53,286 bases of DNA from an uncultured Prevotella sp. (GCA_905198745.1 CAJKDU010000014.1:1-53286); one strand, 5' to 3'. Shown: positions 42,425 to 53,096, counted from the first letter of the stretch. Numbers and translations: made by a program. Notes: generated from the letters alone by a model not told the origin.

Positions 42425-42459
42425 CAGGATATCACCCCCAACAAACACCGACATACGCT

Positions 42460-43770
42460 ATGGAATCATTCATCATCGAGGGCGGACACCCGCTGAGCGG
42501 CACTATCCAGCCACAAGGAGCCAAGAACGAAGCTCTGGAAGTGATCTGCGCCACACTGCTCACAGCCAGCGAGGTGCGCATCAAGAACATTCCCGACATT
42601 CTCGACGTGAACAACCTCATACAGCTTTTGCGCGACATAGGCGTGAAGGTGAAGCAACTGACACACCACGAATACAGTTTCCAGGCCGACAACCTCAACC
42701 TGGAATACCTTGAAAGTGAAGACTTCATCAAGAAGTGTGCCGCCCTGCGCGGCAGCGTACTGATGATAGGCCCGCTGCTCGGCCGCTTCGGCAAGGCTGT
42801 CGTGGCACAGCCCGGAGGCGACAAAATTGGCCGACGCCGACTTGACACTCATTTCTTAGGGTTCAAGAACCTCGGCGCAAAATTCGAGTATGTAGACGAC
42901 CGCCACGTGTATGAAATCAACGCCAAAAAGTTGAAGGGGTGCTACATGCTGCTCGACGAGGCATCCATCACGGGCACTGCCAACATCATTATGGCAGCAG
43001 TGATGGCCAAAGGCACTACAACCATCTACAATGCGGCATGCGAACCATACATTCAGCAGCTCTGCCACATGCTCAACAAAATGGGCGCCAACATCAGCGG
43101 CATTGGTTCAAACCTGATTACCATCGTGGGTGTGGAAGAGCTTCACGGAGCTCACCACCAGATATTGCCCGACATGATTGAAGTGGGTTCGTTCATCGGC
43201 ATGGCAGCCATGGTGGGCGACGGAGTGCGCATCAAGAACGTGTCGGTACGCGACCTGGGCATCATACCCGAAGCCTTCAGACGGCTGGGCGTGAAAATCA
43301 AGGTAGAAGGTGACGACCTCGTCATTCCTCACCAAAACCATTACGAAATAGACTCCTTCCTCGACGGATCGTTCATGACCCTGAGCGACGCACCGTGGCC
43401 GGGGCTCACTCCCGACCTCATATCGGTGCTGCTCGTAGTGGCCACTCAAGCCAGAGGAAGCGTACTCTTTCACCAAAAGATGTTTGAAAGCCGCCTGTTC
43501 TTCGTGGACAAGCTCATCGACATGGGGGCACAGATTATCCTCTGCGACCCACACCGTGCCGTGGTAGTGGGACACGACCACAAAATACGACTCAGGGCAG
43601 GCCGCATGACCAGCCCCGACATCCGTGCCGGCATAGCCCTGCTCATCGCCGCCCTCAGTGCCAACGGCACCAGCAGGATAGACAACATAGCCCAGATAGA
43701 CCGAGGCTACCAGGACATAGAGCACAGACTCAACAAGCTGGGCGCCAAAATCAGACGTGTGGAAGCATAA
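42460..43770 (+). CDS. murA: UDP-N-acetylglucosamine 1-carboxyvinyltransferase, Cys-to-Asp form
   Basis: The protein is 436 aa. GTIQPQGAKNEALEV carries the conserved Lys-Asn near the start. The active-site loop reads QPGGDKIGRRRLDTH around residue 121, so the Cys of the usual PGGC loop (Cys115 in E. coli) is Asp. The enzyme transfers enolpyruvate from PEP to UDP-GlcNAc, the first step in peptidoglycan synthesis. Asp at this position is known to keep activity and prevent covalent attack by fosfomycin. Fourteen bases separate it from rimM. Confidence 0.95.
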   Translation: MESFIIEGGHPLSGTIQPQGAKNEALEVICATLLTASEVRIKNIPDILDVNNLIQLLRDIGVKVKQLTHHEYSFQADNLNLEYLESEDFIKKCAALRGSVLMIGPLLGRFGKAVVAQPGGDKIGRRRLDTHFLGFKNLGAKFEYVDDRHVYEINAKKLKGCYMLLDEASITGTANIIMAAVMAKGTTTIYNAACEPYIQQLCHMLNKMGANISGIGSNLITIVGVEELHGAHHQILPDMIEVGSFIGMAAMVGDGVRIKNVSVRDLGIIPEAFRRLGVKIKVEGDDLVIPHQNHYEIDSFLDGSFMTLSDAPWPGLTPDLISVLLVVATQARGSVLFHQKMFESRLFFVDKLIDMGAQIILCDPHRAVVVGHDHKIRLRAGRMTSPDIRAGIALLIAALSANGTSRIDNIAQIDRGYQDIEHRLNKLGAKIRRVEA

Positions 43771-43785
43771 CGCAAACGTGACGAC

Positions 43786-44307
43786 ATGATCAAGAAAGAA
43801 GACGTTTATAGAATAGGTAGACTCGGCAAGCCGCACGGTGTACAGGGAGAGATATCGTTCATGTTCGACGACGATGTGTTCGACCGCTCCGACGCCGACT
43901 ATCTGGTGCTCGACATCGACGGCATTCTCGTGCCTTTCTTCATGGAGGAGTATCGTTTCAAAGGTAGCGAAACCGCCATCATGAAGTTCTGCGACATTGA
44001 CTCGCAGGAACAGGCAGCCAATCTGACGGGATGCGACGTGTATTTTCCACGCCATATTGCCGACAGCGACGAAGACAATGTGTCGTGGGCAGAAATCATC
44101 GGATTCACCCTTGCCGACGAAACTTCGGGCAAGAAAGTGGGAACCATCGTGCATGTGGACGATGCCACACTCAACATCCTCTTCAGCGTGGAAACACCCA
44201 CAGGAGAAGAAATCCTCATTCCGGCTTCAGACGACCTGATTACAGATGTCGACAAGCAAGAACGCACCATCACCATGAGCATACCGGAAGGTCTGCTCGA
44301 CCTATAA
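43786..44307 (+). CDS. rimM: 16S rRNA processing protein RimM
   Basis: The protein is 173 aa with YRIGRLGKPHGVQGEISF at the start (the RimM signature) and a PRC-barrel half from about residue 95 (WAEIIGFTLAD...). It helps the 30S head mature by binding S19. Embedded in the cell-envelope operon between murA and dxr. Confidence 0.95.
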   Translation: MIKKEDVYRIGRLGKPHGVQGEISFMFDDDVFDRSDADYLVLDIDGILVPFFMEEYRFKGSETAIMKFCDIDSQEQAANLTGCDVYFPRHIADSDEDNVSWAEIIGFTLADETSGKKVGTIVHVDDATLNILFSVETPTGEEILIPASDDLITDVDKQERTITMSIPEGLLDL

Positions 44308-44317
44308 AAGACACAAC

Positions 44318-45478
44318 ATGAAGAAACAAATATGCATATTGGGCTCCACAGGCAGTATAGGCACACAGGCCCTGCAAGTGATTGAAGAGCATGCAGACCT
44401 GTATGAAGCCTATTGCCTCACAGCCAACAACCAATGGCAGTTGCTGGCTGAACAAGCCCGCAAGTTTCATCCTGCAGCCGTGGTCATCGCCAACGACGAG
44501 CACTACGAAACATTGAAGCAAGCCCTGGCAGACGAACCGGACATCAAGGTGTATGCCGGCCGTGACGCACTCTGCCAAGTGGTGGAAGCCGGACCTATCG
44601 ACATGGTGCTCACCGCCATGGTTGGTTTTGCCGGACTCGAGCCGACCATCGCCGCCATCAAGGCACACAAGAAGATTTGTCTTGCCAACAAAGAAACTTT
44701 GGTCGTGGCAGGAGAGTTAATCTGCCAGCTGGCACAACAATACCATGCCCCGATTCTTCCGGTAGACAGCGAACACTCTGCCATTTTCCAAAGTTTGGTA
44801 GGAGAAGACGATAACCCCATAGAAAAAATACTGCTCACAGCATCGGGCGGCCCCTTCCGCAAATTCTCCCACGAGCAGCTGGAAACCGTGACAGTGGCAG
44901 ACGCCTTGAGACACCCCACCTGGGACATGGGTGCCAAAATCACCATTGATTCGGCTTCGATGATGAACAAAGGATTCGAGGTCATTGAGGCTAAATGGCT
45001 GTTCGGAGTGCCGGCAGACAAGATTCAGGTGCTCGTTCACCCCCAGTCTATCGTGCATAGCGCTGTGCAGTTCCACGACGGTGCAGTCAAGGCGCAATTG
45101 GGTGTGCCCGACATGCGGTTGCCCATACAGTATGCCTTTACCTTCCCAAAGCGCATCAGCTTGAGCGAGGACCGACTCGACCTATTCAAGCAACCACTCG
45201 AGTTCTTCGAGCCCGACATGAGGAAGTTCCGCTGCCTCGCTATGGCATACGAGGCCATCCGACGCGGCGGCAACATGCCGTGCATTCTCAATGCAGCCAA
45301 TGAGGTGGTCAACCTTGCCTTCCGCAAAGGAGAGTGTTCGTTCCTTGCCATGGCAGACATCGTGGAACACACGATGGAAAAGACAACTTTCGATGCCAAC
45401 CCATCGCTCGACACCTACTTGCAGACGGATGCAGAGGCACGGCGCATAGCCCAAGAGATTCTGAAAAAGAAGCAATAA
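44318..45478 (+). CDS. dxr: 1-deoxy-D-xylulose 5-phosphate reductoisomerase
   Basis: The protein is 386 aa. NADPH-binding ILGSTGSIGTQAL at the start, LANKETLVVAGEL, and PVDSEHSAIFQ with metal-binding Asp/Glu, then SGGPFR and DWDMGAKI-type segments (HPTWDMGAKITIDSA). It makes MEP, the committed intermediate of non-mevalonate isoprenoid synthesis, which also feeds the polyprenyl carriers used by the glycan operon. Confidence 0.97.
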   Translation: MKKQICILGSTGSIGTQALQVIEEHADLYEAYCLTANNQWQLLAEQARKFHPAAVVIANDEHYETLKQALADEPDIKVYAGRDALCQVVEAGPIDMVLTAMVGFAGLEPTIAAIKAHKKICLANKETLVVAGELICQLAQQYHAPILPVDSEHSAIFQSLVGEDDNPIEKILLTASGGPFRKFSHEQLETVTVADALRHPTWDMGAKITIDSASMMNKGFEVIEAKWLFGVPADKIQVLVHPQSIVHSAVQFHDGAVKAQLGVPDMRLPIQYAFTFPKRISLSEDRLDLFKQPLEFFEPDMRKFRCLAMAYEAIRRGGNMPCILNAANEVVNLAFRKGECSFLAMADIVEHTMEKTTFDANPSLDTYLQTDAEARRIAQEILKKKQ

Positions 45479-45505
45479 CATCTGAAACACATACAAACAT
45501 AAGCA

Positions 45506-46888
45506 ATGGAAATTTTTCTGATAAGAGTGTTGCAGTTCATGCTGGCAATCTCAATACTGGTTCTTCTGCATGAAGGCGGACACTTCTTTTTCTCAAAGCT
45601 TTTCGGCGTAAGAGTCGAGAAGTTCTATCTTTTCTTTGACCCGTGGTTCCACCTGTTCGAGTGGAAGCCCAAGAAGAGCGACACCACCTATGGTGTGGGA
45701 TGGCTGCCGTTGGGAGGATACTGCAAAATAGCCGGCATGATAGACGAATCGTTCGACACGGAACAAATGAAACAGCCTGCACAATCGTGGGAGTTCCGTT
45801 CAAAGCCGGCATGGCAACGGTTGCTCATCATGATCGGTGGTGTGCTTGTCAACTTCCTGCTTGCCCTGTTCATCTACTCCATGATTCTGTTTGCCTGGGG
45901 CGACTCATACATACAGATGAAAGACATGAGTCTGGGAATGAAGTTCAACACGGAAGCGAAGAAATTGGGATTCAAGGACGGCGACATTTTATTGGGCACC
46001 GACACCAAGACCTTCAAATCGTTCGACACCGACGTGTTCCGCGACCTTTCCGAGGCACACCGGGCCGACATCATCCGCGACGGGAAACGGATGAGCATTA
46101 ACATGCCCGGCGACTTGAATCTGCTCGACATGATCAAGGACGATCCCAAATTTGTCTGGCCACTGATGCCTTCACGGGTAGACAGTGTCATGCAAGGTTC
46201 TCCTGCCGATAAAATAGGACTCAAAGGCGGTGACGTCATTGTGGCGGTAAACGGCAAGGAAATAGACTCCTACAACGATTTCACTTATGAGTTAGGTAAA
46301 CTCAACGACATGCTTGCCGCGGCTTCCACGAAAACAGACAGTCTGAAAATCAGAACCGTGACCGTGGCTTACACCCGAAATGTTTCCGGAAAGAAAGACA
46401 CCATCAGTGCCAAGGCGATACTCACGCCAGACTTGAAACTGGGCTACTACAACAGCAATTATGCCACGATGTACAAGGCAACCAAAGTCAACTATGGTTT
46501 CCTTGAAAGTTTCCCTGCCGGATGCAAATACGGTTGGAACGTGCTGAGCGGCTATGTAAGCGACATGAAATACGTGTTCACTGCAGACGGAGCCAAGTCT
46601 CTCGGTGGATTCGGAGCCATCGGAAGCCTGTTCCCACCGACCTGGGACTGGTATATGTTCTGGAAGATGACAGCTTTCCTGAGTATCATTCTGGCATTCA
46701 TGAACATCTTGCCCATTCCGGCCCTCGACGGCGGCCACGTGCTTTTCCTGCTTTATGAAATCATCACACGCCGCAAGCCTAGCGAAAAATTCATGATCTA
46801 CGCTGAATATGCCGGCATCGGCATCCTGATGCTCCTCATGATAGTGGCTAACCTCAACGATATTCTGCGTTGGTTAGGCTATATGTAG
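45506..46888 (+). CDS. rseP: site-2 membrane metalloprotease RseP
   Basis: The protein is 460 aa. The zinc motif LHEGGH lies at residues 21-26 in the first helix, a PDZ domain near residue 230 (GSPADKIGLKGGDVIVAVNGKE), and the third ligand in NILPIPALDGGHVLF. It cleaves membrane-bound anti-sigma factors and signal-peptide remnants. The protein is slightly longer in the loop after helix 1 than E. coli RseP. Last gene of its operon; a terminator follows. Confidence 0.95.
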   Translation: MEIFLIRVLQFMLAISILVLLHEGGHFFFSKLFGVRVEKFYLFFDPWFHLFEWKPKKSDTTYGVGWLPLGGYCKIAGMIDESFDTEQMKQPAQSWEFRSKPAWQRLLIMIGGVLVNFLLALFIYSMILFAWGDSYIQMKDMSLGMKFNTEAKKLGFKDGDILLGTDTKTFKSFDTDVFRDLSEAHRADIIRDGKRMSINMPGDLNLLDMIKDDPKFVWPLMPSRVDSVMQGSPADKIGLKGGDVIVAVNGKEIDSYNDFTYELGKLNDMLAAASTKTDSLKIRTVTVAYTRNVSGKKDTISAKAILTPDLKLGYYNSNYATMYKATKVNYGFLESFPAGCKYGWNVLSGYVSDMKYVFTADGAKSLGGFGAIGSLFPPTWDWYMFWKMTAFLSIILAFMNILPIPALDGGHVLFLLYEIITRRKPSEKFMIYAEYAGIGILMLLMIVANLNDILRWLGYM

Positions 46889-46933
46889 CCACATGATAAC
46901 CCCATCCCCAAAGACACCTCACCTTGATATTCC

Positions 46934-46970
46934 GGCCGCCAAAAGCTTTGATGACAAGCTTTTGGCGGCC
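46934..46970 (+). terminator. terminator after rseP
   Basis: GGCCGCCAAAAGCTT (46934-46948) pairs exactly with AAGCTTTTGGCGGCC (46956-46970), followed by TTATT. Confidence 0.8.
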
Positions 46971-47225
46971 TTATTCATACCCAAATAAGCACGGAGAAAT
47001 CAACAAATCTCCACAAAACAGCAATGTGTAAGCAATCCACAAAACGAACATTACATATCGAAACAAATTACACTACAAATTATTAATAATTGAAACAAGC
47101 GCTCCATTTATAGATAAAACAGAGTAAAAAACAGCCATTAACATACAGACAAATTGGAAGAAAGTAATTAATTTTGCAGTCACTTTGAAAGGAATTTATG
47201 AATTTTATTAATTAAATGCAACTTA
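46971..47225. other. gltB upstream region
   Basis: Together with the terminator this makes a 337-base gap. It is AT-rich, with no gene. A -7 box TAATTTTG lies at 47169-47176 followed by CAG, with a leader of about 42 bases; no perfect -33 is present, which would suit a regulated nitrogen-responsive promoter. Confidence 0.5.
47169..47176 (+). promoter_or_regulatory. -7 box of the gltB-gltD operon
   Basis: TAATTTTG followed by CAG matches the Bacteroidetes -7 box. TTGG at 47154 is too close to serve as -33. Confidence 0.5.
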
Positions 47226-50200
47226 ATGATGGGAAATGGATTGTATAATGCCGAGTACGAGCACGATGCGTGCGGTGTCGGCATGGTGGTGAATATCCAC
47301 GGAAACAAGAGCCATGAATTGGTCGACAACGCCCTGAAGGTGCTCGAGAACATGCGCCATCGTGGTGCTGAGGGTGCAGACGGAAGGACCGGTGACGGTG
47401 CCGGTATCATGCTTCAGATACCTCACGAGTTTATTTTGCTTCAAGGTATCCCTGTACCCGAAAAGGGAAAATATGGTACTGGTCTTGTGTTCTTGCCCAA
47501 GGACGAGAAACGCCAACAGGAAATTCTGAGCATCATGATCGAGGAAATCGAACGTGAGGGCTTGCAATTGATGCACCTGCGCAACGTGCCCACCAACAAG
47601 GAATGTCTTGGCGAAGCTGCGTTGAGTACAGAACCCGACATCAAACAGGTGTTTGTTACAGGAGTGACTGACGACAAAGTGCCAACCTTTGAACGCACCT
47701 TATATATCATAAGAAAGAAAATAGAACGCCGAGTAAACGACAAGGACTTCTATATCTGCTCACTGTCAAGCCAAAGTATTGTATACAAGGGCATGCTCTC
47801 AAGCATGCAAGTACGCCAGTACTTCCCCGATCTGACAAACAACTACTTCACCAGTGGTTTGGCCCTGGTACATTCCCGCTTCTCCACCAATACATTCCCC
47901 ACATGGAGTTTGGCACAGCCATTCCGCCTTTTGGCACACAATGGCGAGATCAACACCATCCGTGGAAACCGCAGTTGGATGAAAGCCCGCGAAAGCGTGC
48001 TGAGCAGTGAGGCATTGGGTGACATTCGGGAAATATCACCTATCATCCAGCCCAACATGAGCGACTCAGCCAGTCTTGACAATGTGTTCGAGTTCTTTGT
48101 TATGAGCGGCCTTTCGTTGCCCCACGCCATGGCAGTGATGGTGCCTGAGAGTTTCAACGACAAGAATCCTATTCCCGAAGACCTCAAGGCCTTCTACGAG
48201 TATCATTCCATCCTTATGGAGCCATGGGACGGACCGGCAGCCCTGCTGTTCAGCGACGGCCGTTTTGCCGGAGGTATGCTCGACAGAAACGGACTGCGCC
48301 CGGCACGCTATACCATCACCAAGAACGACATGATGGTGGTGGCTTCCGAAGTGGGCGTAATGGACTTCGACCCGACAGAGATTGCAGAAAAAGGAAGACT
48401 GCAGCCCGGAAAGATTCTGCTCATCGACACACAGGAGGGAAAGATATACTACGACGGAGAAATCAAGGACCAGCTTGCCAAGGCTCACCCCTATCGTCAG
48501 TGGCTCTCCACGAACCGCATACAGTTGGAAAAACTGAAAAGCGGACGCAAGGTGGACAATGGAATAGACAATTTGCTCCGCCACGAAATAGAATTCGGAT
48601 TCGGTGAGGAGGATGTTGACGGCACCATAGTTCCCATGAGCACGAAAGGACAAGAGCCGACTGCTTCCATGGGTAACGACACACCATTGGCAGTATTGTC
48701 AGACAAGCCTCAGATATTCTTCAACTATTTCCGCCAGCAATTCGCACAGGTGACAAACCCTGCCATCGACTCTATCCGTGAGAACCTGGTAATGTCACTC
48801 AGTGAATACATCGGACGCGTGGGAACAGGAATTCTGACTCCGGACGAGACGAACTGCAAGATGGTGCGCTTGCCTCATCCTATTTTGACCAATACACAGC
48901 TTGACATTCTGTGCAACATCCGATATAAGGGTTTCAACACCGTAAAACTGCCTATCGTCTTTGAATGTAGTAAAGGAGAAGAAGGACTCCGTGAAGCACT
49001 TGACGATTTATGCAAACAAGCAGAGAAGAGTGTAGACGACGGATATAACTACATCATTCTCACCGACCGTGACATAGACAAGAAACATGCTGCCATTCCT
49101 TCACTGCTCGCAGTCAGTGCTGTTCACCACTACCTCATTTCCGTAGGTAAGCGAGTTCAGACCGCACTCATTGTAGAAAGCGGTGAAATCAGAGAGGTTA
49201 TGCACGCAGCTCTGCTGCTCGGCTATGGAGCTTCTGCACTTTGTCCTTATCTCACCTACGCTATACTTGATGACTTGGTGAAGAAGGGTAAGATTCAAGA
49301 AAACTATGAAACAGCTGAAGCAAACTATATCAAGGCCGTCAAGAAAGGACTTTTCAAGATTATGGCCAAGATGGGCATCTCCACAATCCGCTCCTACCGT
49401 GGCGCCAAGATATTCGAAAGCATCGGGCTCTCCGAGAGTTTGCTGAAGACTTACTTTGGAACTGAGGTATCCACTGTAGGAGGCATCGGACTTGAGACTA
49501 TTGCCCGTGATGCCATTGCTCTTCACGACAAAGCATTTGCCAAGGATATCAAGACTGACTTCCTGCCAAACCGTGGTCAGTTCCACTGGCGCAAGGACGG
49601 CATCAAGCATGCCTGGAATCCAGAGACCATCGCCACCCTGCAACTTGCAACCCGTACGGGCAATTACGAAAAATACAAAGAGTTCACCCGGTTGGTTGAC
49701 GAGAAGGATGAACCAATCTTCCTCCGCGACTTCTTCGATTTCAAGCGCAACCCTATATCCATCGACAAGGTGGAACCCGTCGAGTCAATCGTGAAGCACT
49801 TCGTCACAGGAGCCATGAGTTTCGGAGCGCTTTCCAAGGAAGCCCATGAGGCTCTTGCACTTGCCATGAACAAACTCGGAGCAAGAAGCAATACTGGTGA
49901 AGGCGGTGAAGACAGCGAACGTTTTAACTCCACAGTGGACGGAATCTCCCTGTCAAGCAAGACCAAGCAGGTAGCATCAGGACGTTTTGGCGTAACGACA
50001 GAATATCTGGTCAATGCCGAAGAAATACAAATCAAGGTGGCACAAGGTGCCAAGCCTGGTGAGGGTGGACAGTTGCCCGGATTCAAGGTGAACGAGATCA
50101 TCGCCAAGACTCGCCACTCTATCCCTGGCATCTCGCTCATTTCGCCACCACCTCATCACGACATTTACTCTATCGAAGACTTGGCACAGCTCATCTTCGA

Positions 50201-51701
50201 CTTGAAGAACGTGAACCCCAAGGCAGCCATCAGCGTGAAGCTCGTAGCCGAAAGCGGCGTGGGAACCATTGCTGCAGGTGTTGCCAAGGCAAAAGGCGAC
50301 CTCATCGTCATTTCCGGAGCCGAAGGTGGAACGGGAGCATCGCCTGCATCCAGCATGCGATTTGCCGGTATCTCACCAGAAATTGGACTCTCAGAGACAC
50401 AACAGACACTTGTAAAGAATGGACTTCGTGGACAAGTTCGCGTTCAAGTGGACGGACAATTGAAAGACGGACGAGATGTTATCATGATGGCTCTACTCGG
50501 TGCCGAGGAGTTCTCGTTCGGCACATTGCCACTTATTGTATTGGGCTGCGTAATGATGCGCAAATGCAATCTGAACACCTGTCCTATGGGCGTTGCCACG
50601 CAAGACCCGAAACTTCGTGCACATTTCCGCGGTCACTATCAATATGTGGTCAACTATTTCACTTTCCTCGCACAAGAGGTTCGAGAGTATCTGGCTGAAA
50701 TGGGCTATACAAGTCTCAACGACATTGTAGGACACACTGAACTCATTGTTCCCAAAGACACAGAAAAAGGTTCCAAGGGTTCTATGCTTGACTTCCACAG
50801 ACTGCTCCACAAGGAAGAGGGCAACTGCACACTGTACCACACCAAGCAGCAGAATCACGACTTGAGCAATGTACTTGACCAGCAACTCATTCGTGGCGCG
50901 CAAGCTGCCATCACTAATGGTGACGAAGTAAATCTTGATTTTGCCATCAAGAATACAGACCGCGCATGCGGAACTATGCTCAGCGGCATGGTGGCCAGCA
51001 AGTATGGCGAAGATGGTCTTCCCGACAAGACCATCAACGTGAAATTCAAAGGCTCAGCAGGCCAAAGTTTCGGAGCATTCCTTGTCAAAGGCATCGACTT
51101 CAAACTTGAAGGCGAGACCAACGACTACTTTGCCAAGGGACTGAGCGGTGGACGCATATCCATCTTGCCTCCTATCCGCTCCAACTTCAGTGCTGAGGAC
51201 AACATCATTGCCGGCAACACCGGTCTATATGGTGCTACAAGCGGTGAATTGTATGTAAATGGCAAAGTCGGAGAACGTTTCGGTGTGCGCAACTCAGGTG
51301 CCGTCGCTGTTATCGAGGGCGCAGGAGACCACTGCTGTGAATACATGACCGGAGGTCGAGTAGTCGTACTGGGCGAGACAGGACGCAACTTCGCTGCCGG
51401 TATGAGTGGTGGCGTGGCATATGTGTGGGACAAGAATCATAACTTCGACTACTTCTGTAATATGGACATGGTGGAAATCAATCTCGTGGAAGACAGCAAC
51501 TACCGCAAGGAACTGCACGAACTTATCCGCCAACACTATCTCTATACGGGTTCCAAACTGGCGCGCACCATGCTCGACGATTGGAACCACTACGTGGAAG
51601 ACTTCATCCAAGTGGTACCTATTGAATACAAACGGGTTCTACAGGAAGAGCAAGTCAAGAAGTTGCAACAGAAAATAGCTGATATGCAGAGAGATTATTA
51701 A
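47226..51701 (+). CDS. gltB: glutamate synthase large subunit
   Basis: The protein is 1491 aa, normal for the bacterial NADPH type. The class II glutaminase domain follows a short propeptide with the catalytic Cys16 in EHDACGVG. The central domain, the FMN-binding barrel (about 820-1190, with SGAEGGTGASPASS) and the 3Fe-4S ligands (VMMRKCNLNTCPMG) follow. The C-terminal GXGXG beta-helix carries repeats such as GLSGGRISI and GMSGGVAYV. It converts 2-oxoglutarate and glutamine to two glutamates. It is followed by gltD after 27 bases. Confidence 0.97.
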   Translation: MMGNGLYNAEYEHDACGVGMVVNIHGNKSHELVDNALKVLENMRHRGAEGADGRTGDGAGIMLQIPHEFILLQGIPVPEKGKYGTGLVFLPKDEKRQQEILSIMIEEIEREGLQLMHLRNVPTNKECLGEAALSTEPDIKQVFVTGVTDDKVPTFERTLYIIRKKIERRVNDKDFYICSLSSQSIVYKGMLSSMQVRQYFPDLTNNYFTSGLALVHSRFSTNTFPTWSLAQPFRLLAHNGEINTIRGNRSWMKARESVLSSEALGDIREISPIIQPNMSDSASLDNVFEFFVMSGLSLPHAMAVMVPESFNDKNPIPEDLKAFYEYHSILMEPWDGPAALLFSDGRFAGGMLDRNGLRPARYTITKNDMMVVASEVGVMDFDPTEIAEKGRLQPGKILLIDTQEGKIYYDGEIKDQLAKAHPYRQWLSTNRIQLEKLKSGRKVDNGIDNLLRHEIEFGFGEEDVDGTIVPMSTKGQEPTASMGNDTPLAVLSDKPQIFFNYFRQQFAQVTNPAIDSIRENLVMSLSEYIGRVGTGILTPDETNCKMVRLPHPILTNTQLDILCNIRYKGFNTVKLPIVFECSKGEEGLREALDDLCKQAEKSVDDGYNYIILTDRDIDKKHAAIPSLLAVSAVHHYLISVGKRVQTALIVESGEIREVMHAALLLGYGASALCPYLTYAILDDLVKKGKIQENYETAEANYIKAVKKGLFKIMAKMGISTIRSYRGAKIFESIGLSESLLKTYFGTEVSTVGGIGLETIARDAIALHDKAFAKDIKTDFLPNRGQFHWRKDGIKHAWNPETIATLQLATRTGNYEKYKEFTRLVDEKDEPIFLRDFFDFKRNPISIDKVEPVESIVKHFVTGAMSFGALSKEAHEALALAMNKLGARSNTGEGGEDSERFNSTVDGISLSSKTKQVASGRFGVTTEYLVNAEEIQIKVAQGAKPGEGGQLPGFKVNEIIAKTRHSIPGISLISPPPHHDIYSIEDLAQLIFDLKNVNPKAAISVKLVAESGVGTIAAGVAKAKGDLIVISGAEGGTGASPASSMRFAGISPEIGLSETQQTLVKNGLRGQVRVQVDGQLKDGRDVIMMALLGAEEFSFGTLPLIVLGCVMMRKCNLNTCPMGVATQDPKLRAHFRGHYQYVVNYFTFLAQEVREYLAEMGYTSLNDIVGHTELIVPKDTEKGSKGSMLDFHRLLHKEEGNCTLYHTKQQNHDLSNVLDQQLIRGAQAAITNGDEVNLDFAIKNTDRACGTMLSGMVASKYGEDGLPDKTINVKFKGSAGQSFGAFLVKGIDFKLEGETNDYFAKGLSGGRISILPPIRSNFSAEDNIIAGNTGLYGATSGELYVNGKVGERFGVRNSGAVAVIEGAGDHCCEYMTGGRVVVLGETGRNFAAGMSGGVAYVWDKNHNFDYFCNMDMVEINLVEDSNYRKELHELIRQHYLYTGSKLARTMLDDWNHYVEDFIQVVPIEYKRVLQEEQVKKLQQKIADMQRDY

Positions 51702-51728
51702 TGTTCAACATTTAAGAAACAGAAGAAA

Positions 51729-53072
51729 ATGGGAAATCCAAAAGCTTTTTTGACCATACCCCGCAAGGATGCGGGCTACCGTCCTATCCACGACCGTATA
51801 AGAGATTTCGGCGAAGTGGAACAGACGCTCAACAGTAATGACCGTCGCCAACAGGCTTCCAGATGTATGGACTGCGGTGTTCCATTCTGTCACTGGGCAT
51901 GTCCGTTGGGCAACAAGCCACCAGAGTGGAACGACGCCCTATACAAGGGCGATTGGGAGTTGGCTTACCGCTTGCTCAATGCCACCAACGACTTCCCCGA
52001 ATTTACGGGCCGCATCTGTCCCGCACTCTGCGAGAAGGCATGCGTGCTCAACCTTATGGAACATGAGCCGACCACTAACCGCGAAGACGAGGCGGCTATC
52101 ACAGAGCATGCTTTCCAAGAGGATTTCGTTCATGTGGAGATTCCCGAGCGCAACGGGAAAAAGGTTGCCGTTATCGGTGCCGGACCTGCCGGACTTGCCA
52201 CGGCAAACCAACTCAACCACAAAGGATACAAGGTCACTGTGTACGACAAAAACGAGAATGCTGGAGGTTTGCTCCGTTACGGTATTCCCAACTTCAAACT
52301 CAACAAGGCTGTCATAGATCGCCGTTTGAAAGTACTGGAAGCCGAAGGCATCGAATTCCGTTATGGTGAGACCATTGACGAAACAAAACTACCCGAAGGA
52401 TTTGACGCTTATGTCATCGCCACAGGAACACCACAAGCCCGTGACCTCAAGATTCCCGGCAGAGAACTGAAAGGAGTGTATTTTGCCCTTGAAATGCTCT
52501 CACAGCAGAACCGCGTACTAGCCGGAATGGAATTCAAAAAGGACGAGCTGGTGAATGCCAAAGGCAAAGATGTGCTTGTCATCGGTGGCGGTGACACGGG
52601 TTCTGACTGTATCGGCACAGCCCACCGCCAAGGTTGCAAGAGTGTGACACAAATTGAAATTATGCCCAAACCCGTAGAAGGACCTGATGATCCAAAGAAC
52701 CCTTGGCCCAATTGGCCCCGCACACTCAAGACTACCTCTTCGCATGAAGAGGGGTGCACACGCCGTTGGAACATCAACTCTTTGGAATTCCTTGGCAAAG
52801 ACGGAAAACTGACTGGCGTAAAAGTACAGGAAATCACATGGAAACCCAACCCCGAAGGTGGTCGTCCATTGATGGAACCTGTAGGCAAACCGGAAATCAT
52901 CAAGGCAGAAATGGTTTTGCTTGCCATGGGATTCCTTCGTCCTGAACACGCAGAACTTCCAGACAACGTGTTCCTTGCCGGAGATGCCGCCAGCGGTGCA
53001 TCCTTGGTTGTTCGCGCCATGGCAAGTGGCCATGCAGCAGCAGAAAAAGTTGACAAGTTCCTGAATAAATAA
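51729..53072 (+). CDS. gltD: glutamate synthase small subunit
   Basis: The protein is 447 aa. Four-Cys iron-sulfur segments occur near the N-terminus (CMDCGVPFCHWACPLGN and CPALCEKACVLN). The FAD site is AVIGAGPAGLATANQL, the NADPH site VLVIGGGDTGSDCIGTA, and the end NVFLAGDAASGASLVVRAM binds FAD. It passes electrons from NADPH to the large subunit. The terminator at 53097-53129 closes the unit. Confidence 0.97.
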   Translation: MGNPKAFLTIPRKDAGYRPIHDRIRDFGEVEQTLNSNDRRQQASRCMDCGVPFCHWACPLGNKPPEWNDALYKGDWELAYRLLNATNDFPEFTGRICPALCEKACVLNLMEHEPTTNREDEAAITEHAFQEDFVHVEIPERNGKKVAVIGAGPAGLATANQLNHKGYKVTVYDKNENAGGLLRYGIPNFKLNKAVIDRRLKVLEAEGIEFRYGETIDETKLPEGFDAYVIATGTPQARDLKIPGRELKGVYFALEMLSQQNRVLAGMEFKKDELVNAKGKDVLVIGGGDTGSDCIGTAHRQGCKSVTQIEIMPKPVEGPDDPKNPWPNWPRTLKTTSSHEEGCTRRWNINSLEFLGKDGKLTGVKVQEITWKPNPEGGRPLMEPVGKPEIIKAEMVLLAMGFLRPEHAELPDNVFLAGDAASGASLVVRAMASGHAAAEKVDKFLNK

Positions 53073-53096
53073 ATTCATAAAGTTCCTTGTAAACGT

